Source: JAPLMW01 sp964619675 | GTDB taxonomy: Bacteria; Planctomycetota; Phycisphaerae; Sedimentisphaerales; UBA12454 | NCBI GenBank assembly: GCA_964619675.1 | Contig: CAZUEO010000026.1 | Coordinates: 1 to 38,043 of the forward strand | Length of the DNA stretch: 38,043 nt | Direction: 5' to 3' | In this document: one piece after another, positions 17,749 through 24,870 of the stretch | Layout: every line of letters begins with the position of its first letter | How positions within the stretch are numbered: the stretch's first letter is position 1 | Program-made: the position numbers and the translations under genes | Notes under the pieces: generated by a model | Databases searched by the model: none | What the model saw: the letters and a program-made list of their open reading frames with translations, nothing else | Told to the model about the DNA's origin: nothing

Positions 17749-18726
17749 ATGACATTCGACCTTGAATATGCAAGGCAGGTGATAAATGCCGAAGCAAAAG
17801 GCGTCGTGCAAATGGCAAAGCTTGCTGATAACGCTTTTGCGCGCGCCGCAGAGCTTATATATAACTGTAAAGGCTCTGTTATAGTTACAGGTATCGGCAA
17901 GGCGGGCATCATCGGTCAGAAAATCAGTGCTACACTTGCCTCGACCGGCACGCCAAGCCATTTTCTTCACCCAGCCGAGGCGGTACACGGCGATTTGGGC
18001 AGGCTGAGAAAAAATGATGTCGTGATTGTATTAAGCTACGGCGGGGAAACGGACGAAATTATCCGCCTGATAAATATTGTCAAACAGCTTGAAATAAAAC
18101 TTATAGCAATTACCGGCAACAGTCAGTCGCGTCTTGCCGCTCACAGCAATATCATCCTGTGCATGGGCGAACTTGACGAAGCCTGTCCTTTGGGCGTTGC
18201 GCCAAGCGTGTCCACCACCTGTATGCTCGCGATCGGTGATGCGCTGGCCCTTACCGTTATGAAGGCCAGGAACTTCAGCGTTGAAGATTATGCGCGTTTT
18301 CATCCCGCAGGCTCGCTGGGCACAAAACTTATCACGGTAGAACAGTCTATGATGTTCAAGGCAGGCGAAAAACTGCCCCTTGCAAAAACTGCCGACACCG
18401 TCGGCGAATTGCTGAAAAAAAACGGCGACGTAAAAAGACACGGTGCGGTGATGATTGTCGAATCGAGCGGCAAGCTTGCAGGTATCGTTACCGATGCCGA
18501 CCTGCGAAGGCTTATGGCGCAAAAGGGCGCTGAGGTTTTAAATTACGCTGCGAAGGATATAATGACTGCAAATTGTAAAAAAATCAAAGCCAGCGCACTT
18601 GCTTCGGAGGCAATGGCGATATTTCATAAGCACAGAATCGACGATTTACCTGTTGTCGATGAAGATGGTAAGCCTGTCGGTATGATTGACGTGCAGGACA
18701 TAGTCGCGATAAAGATTGTCGGTTAA
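17749..18726 (+). CDS. kdsD: D-arabinose-5-phosphate isomerase (KpsF/GutQ/KdsD family)
   Basis: KdsD interconverts ribulose-5-phosphate and arabinose-5-phosphate, the first step to Kdo of LPS. The 325-residue protein has an N-terminal SIS sugar-isomerase domain (VTGIGKAGIIGQKISATLASTGTP and FLHPAEAVHGDLG) and two C-terminal CBS domains: the first near ITVEQSMMFKAGEKLPL, the second with KDIMTANCKKI and HRIDDLPVVDEDGKPVGMIDVQD. The start follows TGGAGTGG, 12 bases after rng. It is 5 bases before kdsC, giving the classical kdsD-kdsC pair; kdsA and kdsB are elsewhere. Confidence 0.94.
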   Translation: MTFDLEYARQVINAEAKGVVQMAKLADNAFARAAELIYNCKGSVIVTGIGKAGIIGQKISATLASTGTPSHFLHPAEAVHGDLGRLRKNDVVIVLSYGGETDEIIRLINIVKQLEIKLIAITGNSQSRLAAHSNIILCMGELDEACPLGVAPSVSTTCMLAIGDALALTVMKARNFSVEDYARFHPAGSLGTKLITVEQSMMFKAGEKLPLAKTADTVGELLKKNGDVKRHGAVMIVESSGKLAGIVTDADLRRLMAQKGAEVLNYAAKDIMTANCKKIKASALASEAMAIFHKHRIDDLPVVDEDGKPVGMIDVQDIVAIKIVG

Positions 18727-18731
18727 GCAAA

Positions 18732-19259
18732 ATGGCAGAGATTAAGAAAGCGGACCTCAAACAAATAAAGCTGCTTGCGATGGACGTTGACGGTGTCCTG
18801 ACGGACGGCACGATAACGGTCGGTTCTGACGGAACGGAATTCAAGACTTTCAATCTGCTCGACGGGCACGGTATAAGAATGTGGCGCAGGGCCGGGCTTA
18901 AAACGGCCCTGATAAGCGGCAGACAAAGCGCCGTAACAAAGCAAAGGGCAGGCGAAATGGAAATAGATTTTTTATACCAGCCCTGCCAGCAAAAACTCGA
19001 TTGCTTCCAGAAGCTGCTTTCCGAATCGCAGCTCGAAGCGAAAAATATCGCTTATATCGGTGATGATGTGCTCGATATTCCGCTGGTAAGGCGGGCAGGC
19101 TTTGGTATCGCAGTGGCAAATGCGGTCGATGAGCTTAAAAGCGCAGCTATCTACGTAACCTCAAGGCCTGGCGGGGCGGGAGCAGTGCGGGAGGTAATTG
19201 AGTATATCCTGAAAAATACAGGCAGATGGGCCGAGCTTATGGAACGTTATCTTGTTTAG
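18732..19259 (+). CDS. kdsC: 3-deoxy-D-manno-octulosonate 8-phosphate phosphatase
   Basis: KdsC dephosphorylates Kdo-8-phosphate to Kdo. The 175-residue protein is a C0-type HAD phosphatase of normal length. Motif I is AMDVDGVLTDG with D18 and D20, the substrate-loop region contains LLDGHGIRMWRRAGL, motif II is ALISGR, and motifs III/IV are Q-K and YIGDDVLDIPL. The C-terminal tail with YVTSRPGGAGAVREV that closes the tetramer active site is present. It has no clear Shine-Dalgarno and starts 5 bases after kdsD, so translation is probably coupled. Confidence 0.95.
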   Translation: MAEIKKADLKQIKLLAMDVDGVLTDGTITVGSDGTEFKTFNLLDGHGIRMWRRAGLKTALISGRQSAVTKQRAGEMEIDFLYQPCQQKLDCFQKLLSESQLEAKNIAYIGDDVLDIPLVRRAGFGIAVANAVDELKSAAIYVTSRPGGAGAVREVIEYILKNTGRWAELMERYLV

Positions 19260-19277
19260 ACTTAAAAAGGCTTTGCT

Positions 19278-21353
19278 ATGGTTTTAGGCAGAAAATTTAT
19301 AATATGGCTTATTTCCTTCGGCGTTGTGCTGGGTGCTTTTTTTCTGTACAGGAGCACCAGCGACACCGGCGTAGTGGAAATCACCAGACTTGACAGCGGT
19401 ATCGGACAGGTGGATGCCAATCAGTTTGCCGCTGATTCCAGTGCCGGCCAGGTGGGCCAGGCAAAAGTTGAGTATCTCGAACGTGCACGTTTCGAGACCT
19501 TCGACGCCAGAACGAGAAAATTAAAACGCGTCGTCGGCTTTGAAAAAGTGCTGCACAAAACCGGCGATGAGTGGGTGCTTGACAAGCCGTATATAAATCT
19601 TTTTCAAAACAAACTGCGCTGTGATATTACGGCCGAGACGGGAACTATCGAGCTTGAAAATGTCGAAGGTTCGGACCCTGCGCCCAAATCAGCCGTTCTT
19701 AAAGGAAATGTCGTCGTGCATATTATGCCTAAAATGGTCGCGAGCTCATCGGACAGCTTTGTATATCTAAACGAGATTACATTTGACTCCGACCGCGCAA
19801 TGTTTTACTCGCAAGACGATGTGAATTTTGTTTCTGCCGATGCGCATCTTTCAGGCAAGGGATTGCAAATCGTATATAACAACATCACAAATAAGCTCGA
19901 ATACCTCAAGGTAAAGAAAGTCGACTTTTTAAACGTAATGAAGCTTGCAGAAACGGACCGAATAAAAGAAAAACAGCCGGAGGAGGGTACTGCTGCGACC
20001 TCATCCGCCATGCCTGCCGGCGCCGGCGATGAAGAAAAGAAAGATAATTTTCAATGCCTGTTCAGGGATAATGTTGTGCTCCAGCACAAAAACGAAGTTA
20101 TACTCGCCGGTGAGATTGCAATTACGAATCTTTTATGGACCTCTTCACAGGAAGCCGAGCAGCCGCAAAGCATCGGCGAAAGTACCGCTACCGCTAAACA
20201 GCAGCGCAGAGAGGCAACAGCAGCAGCGCTTAATGAAAAAGGAACAGTTGTTGCGACAGTTAAATGCGACGGCCCTATGATAATAAAGCCGGCCTCTGCT
20301 GCCGGGGGTGATGATTACAAGCCGCCAAAGTTCAGGAGATTCGCAGGTTTGCCTGATGATATTGCCCGCTGGCTCGGCAGGAGAAACGTTCTTTTGGCTC
20401 AACGGGTAAGCTACGACTATACTGACCGGATTGCAAAGGCACATGGGCAGGTTGAGCTGGTTTTCTATCCTAAGGTGGAAACGTATAGCAAACAAAAAGG
20501 CAAGCCGTTTGTAATAAATGCCAAACGCGGCGCTGAATTTATATCGGAGCAGAACCAGGCGATTTTTTACGGCAACGTAAAAGGGATATTCAACAGGCAG
20601 GCCGATTATTACAATGAGGAGAATATATTCTATGGCGATAAGCTCGTTGTTGACCTGGCCGGCGGCGATAATAAACCACAGGCCGTCGGTTCGACTAATA
20701 TTGCACATATAACTGTTATGGGGCCGGGTGTTCGGCTTGAGTCAATAAGAACGCTTGGCCAAACGGAATTAAGTTATGTAAGGCTCAAGTCTGCCAGAAT
20801 CGATTACGACAAGGCTGCCGAAGATGTCATCGCCACGGGAAAAGGAATAATCGAATACAGAAATACCGCAACTGAGAATTTGCGGACATCGTCTTCAAAA
20901 GGGGCTTTGGACAAACCCTGCTATGCACTTGTCGAAGGCTTTGACAAGCTCGTCTGGGATACCAATGCACTGACGGTAAAGGCATTTAGTGAAAAAACGA
21001 GGGGGGTTCATATCGGCTATCTGCCTGTTGAGAAGACCGGTTATGGGAACAGGATTACTGTTGATACGCGTCAGATAGACATTGACTATTTCGAACCGAC
21101 AAAAGGCAAGGCCCAGCTGAAGCAGCTTTACGCAACAGGCGGGATTGTTTATTACGAACAGCCTAAGTATGAATTTGTCGGCAAAGACCTTTACTATGAT
21201 GCGCAAAAGGAGTTTCTTACGGTTAACGGCTCGCAGGATATGCCTTGTATGTTCAACGGCGTATTTGCCGACGCCATAGAATATAATCTTAAGACTGGTT
21301 CTGCCAACGCAATTCTCGGCAGCGGCGTTGGGATTATGCCGGTTAAGGAATAA
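19278..21353 (+). CDS. Large LptC/LptA (OstA-like) periplasmic LPS-transport protein
   Basis: The 691-residue protein has an N-terminal membrane anchor (about residues 6-24) and a long periplasmic part with repeated beta-strand units of the LptC/OstA type, such as SAVLKGNVVVHIM, DDVNFVSADAHLSGKGLQIVYN, FRDNVVLQHKNEVILAGE and FYGNVKGIF. Ordinary LptC is about 190 residues, so this looks like an LptC anchor extended with several LptA-like beta-jellyroll segments, and it could bridge much of the periplasm by itself. Position directly after kdsD-kdsC matches lptC in Enterobacteria. lptA and lptB do not follow. A Ser/Ala/Thr-rich linker lies near residues 235-255. The LptC link is strong from context; the fused-bridge idea is inference. 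Confidence 0.78.
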   Translation: MVLGRKFIIWLISFGVVLGAFFLYRSTSDTGVVEITRLDSGIGQVDANQFAADSSAGQVGQAKVEYLERARFETFDARTRKLKRVVGFEKVLHKTGDEWVLDKPYINLFQNKLRCDITAETGTIELENVEGSDPAPKSAVLKGNVVVHIMPKMVASSSDSFVYLNEITFDSDRAMFYSQDDVNFVSADAHLSGKGLQIVYNNITNKLEYLKVKKVDFLNVMKLAETDRIKEKQPEEGTAATSSAMPAGAGDEEKKDNFQCLFRDNVVLQHKNEVILAGEIAITNLLWTSSQEAEQPQSIGESTATAKQQRREATAAALNEKGTVVATVKCDGPMIIKPASAAGGDDYKPPKFRRFAGLPDDIARWLGRRNVLLAQRVSYDYTDRIAKAHGQVELVFYPKVETYSKQKGKPFVINAKRGAEFISEQNQAIFYGNVKGIFNRQADYYNEENIFYGDKLVVDLAGGDNKPQAVGSTNIAHITVMGPGVRLESIRTLGQTELSYVRLKSARIDYDKAAEDVIATGKGIIEYRNTATENLRTSSSKGALDKPCYALVEGFDKLVWDTNALTVKAFSEKTRGVHIGYLPVEKTGYGNRITVDTRQIDIDYFEPTKGKAQLKQLYATGGIVYYEQPKYEFVGKDLYYDAQKEFLTVNGSQDMPCMFNGVFADAIEYNLKTGSANAILGSGVGIMPVKE

Positions 21354-21368
21354 CCTCCGCCGGTTTAT

Positions 21369-21590
21369 CAGGATGGGAATGATTTTGCATCGGCGACTGT
21401 AAGTGTTTTGTTAATGTGAGTTTGCGGCAATTGTGGAAAACCGCAAAAGAAAAGGCTTGACATCTGCCGAGACGAGCAGTAATTTAAAATCGCAAAAAGT
21501 GGCGAAATGATTGGAGAAGTTGCCATAAGAATACGCACCCTATATTCGCCGAGGGATTAGTGTTTAATTTTGAAGAAGAATACGAGCAAC
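21369..21590 (+). repeat. Leader repeat copy A (non-coding), with 74-bp core
   Basis: This non-coding stretch upstream of the Lnt-like gene matches 23584-23800. Positions 21395-21468 are identical to 23610-23683 over 74 bp, and flanking sequence to about 21590 remains clearly similar by eye. The core holds an inverted repeat TTTGCGG (21421-21427)/CCGCAAA (21441-21447) and TTGACA (21457-21462). The -10 position 17 bp later reads TAATTT, so promoter activity is uncertain. It fills most of the 385-bp gap after the lptC-like gene. Confidence 0.85.
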
Positions 21591-21662
21591 CCTAAAAGTC
21601 TGTAATGATTGCCGTACCTTAATGGGATCATTTTTGCGTTTTGACATAACTGGGTTTGAGCC

Positions 21663-21710
21663 TATGTTAAGGCTGGAGAAATGAAGTAATTGTAAGGCCT
21701 GACAAGGTTG
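21663..21710 (+). repeat. Short leader repeat, first copy (partner at 24729)
   Basis: About 47 bp beginning with ATGTTAAGGCTGGAGAA and running through AAGTAATTGTAAGGCCTGACAA match 24729-24776 with about four differences. It lies directly before the start of the Lnt-like gene. Confidence 0.75.
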
Positions 21711-21738
21711 TTAACTTAAAATAGCGAGGGGTGCAGGG

Positions 21739-22290
21739 TTGTCTGCGAAACGGAAAGACGGGAGTGGCTGGAGTTGGCAGTGCCTCAAAGCGACGGTATT
21801 GGTCATATCGCTAGTGGCCAGTGCCCTACTGATGGCCATGGCCGTAAGCTCGGCAGCCTACTCCTGGCTTGCATGGTTCAGTCTTCTGCCGCTATTTTTG
21901 GCCATTCGTGTGTTGAGCCCGGTAGTCGCTGGTCTGGCTGGTGCCATCTGGGGTGTCTGCTTCTACCTTTTTTCCGTTGCCTTTGCTGCCCATGCTGTTT
22001 CGCCGACACTTCAATCTTTTGCCTTGCTGACGATTATACCGGCGTTCTATGCATGCTTTGGTGCCCTTCTTACCCGCTGGGTTGGCTTCAACCCTCTACT
22101 GCTGGGCATTGGTTGGGTATTGGTTGAGGTTGCCATCAAACCACTCGGCCTACAGCAGGGTCTGCTCGCCGGCACCCAAAGTCAAAGTCCGATTCTACAT
22201 TGGATTAGTCATCTGCTCGGCTATGCTTTTGTGGCCTTCCTCGTGGTGTGCGTCAACGCATCGCTGCTTGTTATGTTAAGTGGCGCTTGA
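21739..22290 (+). CDS. Apolipoprotein N-acyltransferase-like membrane domain, lacking the nitrilase domain
   Basis: The 183-residue protein is almost entirely hydrophobic, with about five membrane helices. It resembles the N-terminal membrane domain of apolipoprotein N-acyltransferase (Lnt): SWLAWFSLLPLFLAIR, AGAIWGVCFYLFSVAF and the closing LLGYAFVAFLVVCVNASLL, which corresponds to the last helix before the catalytic part of Lnt. The CN-hydrolase domain with its Glu-Lys-Cys triad, normally about 300 residues more, is absent and not found in any downstream frame. It is therefore either a truncated gene remnant or a stand-alone membrane domain in the exosortase island. The TTG start at 21739 is preceded by GAGGGG at 21726-21731. 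Catalysis as an acyltransferase is not expected. Confidence 0.68.
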   Translation: MSAKRKDGSGWSWQCLKATVLVISLVASALLMAMAVSSAAYSWLAWFSLLPLFLAIRVLSPVVAGLAGAIWGVCFYLFSVAFAAHAVSPTLQSFALLTIIPAFYACFGALLTRWVGFNPLLLGIGWVLVEVAIKPLGLQQGLLAGTQSQSPILHWISHLLGYAFVAFLVVCVNASLLVMLSGA

Positions 22291-22442
22291 CTGAGAGTTC
22301 CCCAGCAAAGGTCATTAGAAGAACTGGCTAACCCCCAGGCATGTCACTTATTCCAAACGTTATTATATTTCCGGCTTATTACCATTTTCCGAGGATACCC
22401 TCGTGCACCTCCTATCAAGGGTGTTGTCCTGAACTGAAATGT

Positions 22443-22509
22443 GGTGGGCAATGCCCATCCTATAAAACCAGGAATAAATCAAGTACGTATGGGACAGCGG
22501 TATTGTCCC
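22443..22509. repeat. Two adjacent hairpins before the first sorted-protein gene (REP-like)
   Basis: TGGGCA (22445-22450) pairs with TGCCCA (22452-22457) around one base, with an outer G-T and G-C pair. GGGACA (22491-22496) pairs with TGTCCC (22504-22509) around seven bases. Neither has a T-run. The pair recalls palindromic intergenic repeats but no other copy is seen in this window. The rest of 22291-22534 holds no credible gene. Confidence 0.5.
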
Positions 22510-22534
22510 TCAAAGTGAATAGGAGGAACTTAAA

Positions 22535-23461
22535 ATGAGAACGAGAGTATATTTTGTGAATGAGTTTATAATTTCGGTGGTTGTTGCAGTGCTTTTTCTT
22601 TCTGCAACTTCAGCATACGCTGATTTGGAAGTAGACATGGAATACGACATTACCAATTTAGATGTACTGCAAAGGACTGCTAACGACGTGAGTTTCAAAG
22701 CGGGACTTCCTCCAGGTGATGCGGGTACTTGGTGGATAGTAAACTATGACCTTAGTGTCTGGATAACCCCGAATATCGGTGGTACACGTAGTACTACCTC
22801 ACACACGGACGGTAGCGGTAACCTTATGTATTACGATGTTCTATACGATGGAATAAGCGTCCCTTACGGTACGACGATTACGATTCACGTCAAAGGCACA
22901 GTTAATCAGAGCGGGAATTTGCTTAAAAAATGGAACGTCGAGTGGAGTTATCCTAATGAGCCCAATACAAGGGGAGGTGCTCCCGACCATGGAGACGACG
23001 TTAATGATACTGAGTGGCCGCCGGAGGAAGAGGAACACAATACCACATACACATTTAATAACATAGACCCTGATATTCCGGTTACAATCAGCTATCTCCG
23101 GTTTCACGAAGGCCCCCAACGATGTGACCCCTGCGACCCCAATTACCGCGTTTGTGTCACGAGCGGCCAGGTAATTGAGGAGGTTACAGGTCCAATTGTA
23201 GTTGATGCTAACAGCTCTTACCAAGTTGGTCTCTATGGCATCCCTAATACCAATCGATATATTTACGTTGACGGTGAGATGGAGTATCAAATGCCAGGCT
23301 GTGATCCCGCAATCTCCCGGTGGATTTTTGGTCATGAGGAGCCGGAGCCTCCTGCCATCGTTCCCACGGTCTCCGAATGGGGTCTGATTATTATGGCGGT
23401 GCTATTGTTGGCAGCAGGAGCGGTTGTGATTGTTCGGCGGAGGCGAGTGGCAGCAGCATAA
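22535..23461 (+). CDS. Secreted protein with VPTVSEWG (IPTL-CTERM-type) sorting tail, first of three
   Basis: The 308-residue protein has a signal peptide (hydrophobic about 10-26, cleavage after SAYA) and a beta-rich, acidic and Pro-rich body with no domain I recognise. A short Cys-rich stretch CDPCDPNYRVC lies near residues 198-208. The C-terminus is the tripartite sorting signal: VPTVSEWG at residues 276-283, a hydrophobic helix LIIMAVLLLAAGAVVIV and RRRR, followed by four residues. This matches the IPTL-CTERM class, processed by exosortase H. AGGAGG precedes the ATG. The linked exosortase at 26190 is the expected processing enzyme. The tail assignment is strong; the function of the body is unknown. 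Confidence 0.88.
   Translation: MRTRVYFVNEFIISVVVAVLFLSATSAYADLEVDMEYDITNLDVLQRTANDVSFKAGLPPGDAGTWWIVNYDLSVWITPNIGGTRSTTSHTDGSGNLMYYDVLYDGISVPYGTTITIHVKGTVNQSGNLLKKWNVEWSYPNEPNTRGGAPDHGDDVNDTEWPPEEEEHNTTYTFNNIDPDIPVTISYLRFHEGPQRCDPCDPNYRVCVTSGQVIEEVTGPIVVDANSSYQVGLYGIPNTNRYIYVDGEMEYQMPGCDPAISRWIFGHEEPEPPAIVPTVSEWGLIIMAVLLLAAGAVVIVRRRRVAAA
23360..23458 (+). other. VPTVSEWG C-terminal sorting signal, copy 1
   Basis: This encodes VPTVSEWG, a 17-residue hydrophobic helix, RRRR and VAAA. Nucleotides are strikingly similar to the tails at 24621 and 25984 (all share TCCGAATGGGG and, a few codons later, TGGCGGTGCT), although the upstream domains are unrelated. Confidence 0.9.
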
Positions 23462-23583
23462 GCGGCAGGGAAGGCGTAGTTTGAACGCATAGCGGATCGG
23501 GAAGTGAGGGTACCGATGGGAGGGAGACTCTGCGCAAAGCGTTTTGAGAAATCTGCAGTGAGAATACGGCATATCAAGCACGC

Positions 23584-23800
23584 AGGATGGGGTAGTGATT
23601 TATGTTGGGGACTGTAAGTGTTTTGTTAATGTGAGTTTGCGGCAATTGTGGAAAACCGCAAAAGAAAAGGCTTGACATCTGCCAAGATAAGCAGTAGCGT
23701 AAACCCGAGAATGTGGCGAAATAAATGGAGATGGTACTATGGGAAGATACACCTTATATTCGCCTAGGAATTAGTGTCTAATTTTGGAGGATGGGTATGA
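23584..23800 (+). repeat. Leader repeat copy B (non-coding)
   Basis: This partner of 21369-21590 includes the 74-bp perfect match at 23610-23683 and the same TTTGCGG/CCGCAAA inverted repeat. TTGACA is at 23672-23677, with TAGCGT 17 bp later instead of TAATTT. Further on, segments such as TATATTCGCC and ATTAGTGT are shared. It lies in the 496-bp gene-free gap before the second sorted protein; the remaining bases of that gap show nothing else. Confidence 0.85.
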
Positions 23801-23957
23801 GCAGATCTGGGAAATTATAATAACTGTTCGTGTCTTAGTTGGAAGATTCTTTGTTTTGAGCATCGGCTCGTAGCGGTATTTTCAGACATTGAATAAGTTG
23901 GTGTATGGAATGTTTTATTTTCTAAAATTTATGTATTTATGATTGGAGGAAAACAAA

Positions 23958-24725
23958 ATGAAAAAGTTATTTACCTATTTTATCGCGGCAGTTTTATTGG
24001 TGTCGCTGTTTGGTCAGGCGGCAGAGGCGGGCGAATGGACGTTCCATCCCCAACTCCACGATAGTTTTCCCGATTTTAATGGTAATGGTACGCTGACAGT
24101 TTGGGGAACGATTGATGGCGAAATAGTCGGCGACGCTTTGTTTGGTGGGTATGTTGTCGAATGCCATGAATATACCGGTACGCTGCCCGATGAATACAAT
24201 GACAATATGATGCTATTCGAATGGGACTTTTGGTGTCATAACAGGGATTGGTACAAGGATGGCGTGCCTTGGCACGACCCCAACATGAACCGTTGGAGAC
24301 TGCCTCCTCTGAGCGACTGGATGGACAACTTCCTCCCGTCGGGAGGTATAATTCTTCCTGCCATTGGCGACCCTTATGCTGTCTTCACGAATGTATATAT
24401 TATGATGGACCTCCAGGGGTGGCTTGCTAACCCCCGGCCGCTGCAGGGCTCTTACGATATTGTTTCAGGAGCGTGTCCCAACCTGCCGGGCTACCTGATT
24501 GGTACTACTCCGTTTGTCTTTGACGCAAATGCGCCGTCTAGCGGTTATCCCTTCTCAACTACACCGTTGACAGGAACTCTTTATCGCCACGGTGAGATTA
24601 CTTTTGCTCCATCTCCCGCCGTACCCACGGTTTCCGAATGGGGCCTGATTATCCTGGCGGTGCTTCTGCTGACGTTCGGAGCAATTGTGATTGTTCGGCG
24701 CAGACGCAAAATTAACTTGGCCTGA
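23958..24725 (+). CDS. Secreted protein with VPTVSEWG sorting tail, second of three
   Basis: The 255-residue protein starts at ATG 23958 after GGAGGA (23945-23950); a TTG at 23943 overlaps that ribosome site and was rejected. The signal peptide KKLFTYFIAAVLLVSLF ends with cleavage near AEA. The body is rich in Trp, Asp, Pro and Gly with no domain I recognise. The C-terminus has VPTVSEWG at residues 222-229, a hydrophobic helix and RRRR followed by KINLA. It is preceded by leader repeat B and followed by a mosaic of leader and Lnt-like sequence. It is probably an envelope or released protein handled by the linked exosortase. Confidence 0.87.
   Translation: MKKLFTYFIAAVLLVSLFGQAAEAGEWTFHPQLHDSFPDFNGNGTLTVWGTIDGEIVGDALFGGYVVECHEYTGTLPDEYNDNMMLFEWDFWCHNRDWYKDGVPWHDPNMNRWRLPPLSDWMDNFLPSGGIILPAIGDPYAVFTNVYIMMDLQGWLANPRPLQGSYDIVSGACPNLPGYLIGTTPFVFDANAPSSGYPFSTTPLTGTLYRHGEITFAPSPAVPTVSEWGLIILAVLLLTFGAIVIVRRRRKINLA
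24621..24722 (+). other. VPTVSEWG C-terminal sorting signal, copy 2
   Basis: This encodes VPTVSEWG, LIILAVLLLTFGAIVIV, RRRR and KINLA. It differs from the other two copies mainly after the basic cluster. Confidence 0.9.
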
Positions 24726-24728
24726 ACC

Positions 24729-24793
24729 GATGTTGAGGCTGGAGAAACGAAGTAATTGTAAGACCTGACAATGGTTCTGCCGCTATTTTTGGC
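24729..24793 (+). repeat. Mosaic relic: leader repeat joined to a fragment of the Lnt-like gene
   Basis: Positions 24729-24776 match 21663-21710. Immediately afterwards 24775-24793 (TTCTGCCGCTATTTTTGGC) is identical to 21884-21902, inside the Lnt-like gene. The order is conserved but about 170 bp are missing, so this looks like an internally deleted copy of the leader plus the beginning of that gene. A 19-base identity next to another match is very unlikely to be chance. Confidence 0.75.
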
Positions 24794-24870
24794 AGGCCGC
24801 TGCCTGAATGACTTCGTTGTCACAAAAACTAAAAAATAAGAAGTAAACAAATAAAAGGAGGATTGGGAAA

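Noticed and set aside
21457..21485. TTGACA in leader repeat A (and at 23672 in copy B) as a standard promoter
   Set aside because: The -35 is perfect, but the -10 positions at 17-bp spacing (TAATTT, TAGCGT) are poor and differ between copies, so I report only the repeat.
22341..22538. 65-codon frame before the first sorted-protein gene
   Set aside because: It spans two hairpins, has biased low-quality composition and overlaps the ribosome site of the next gene.
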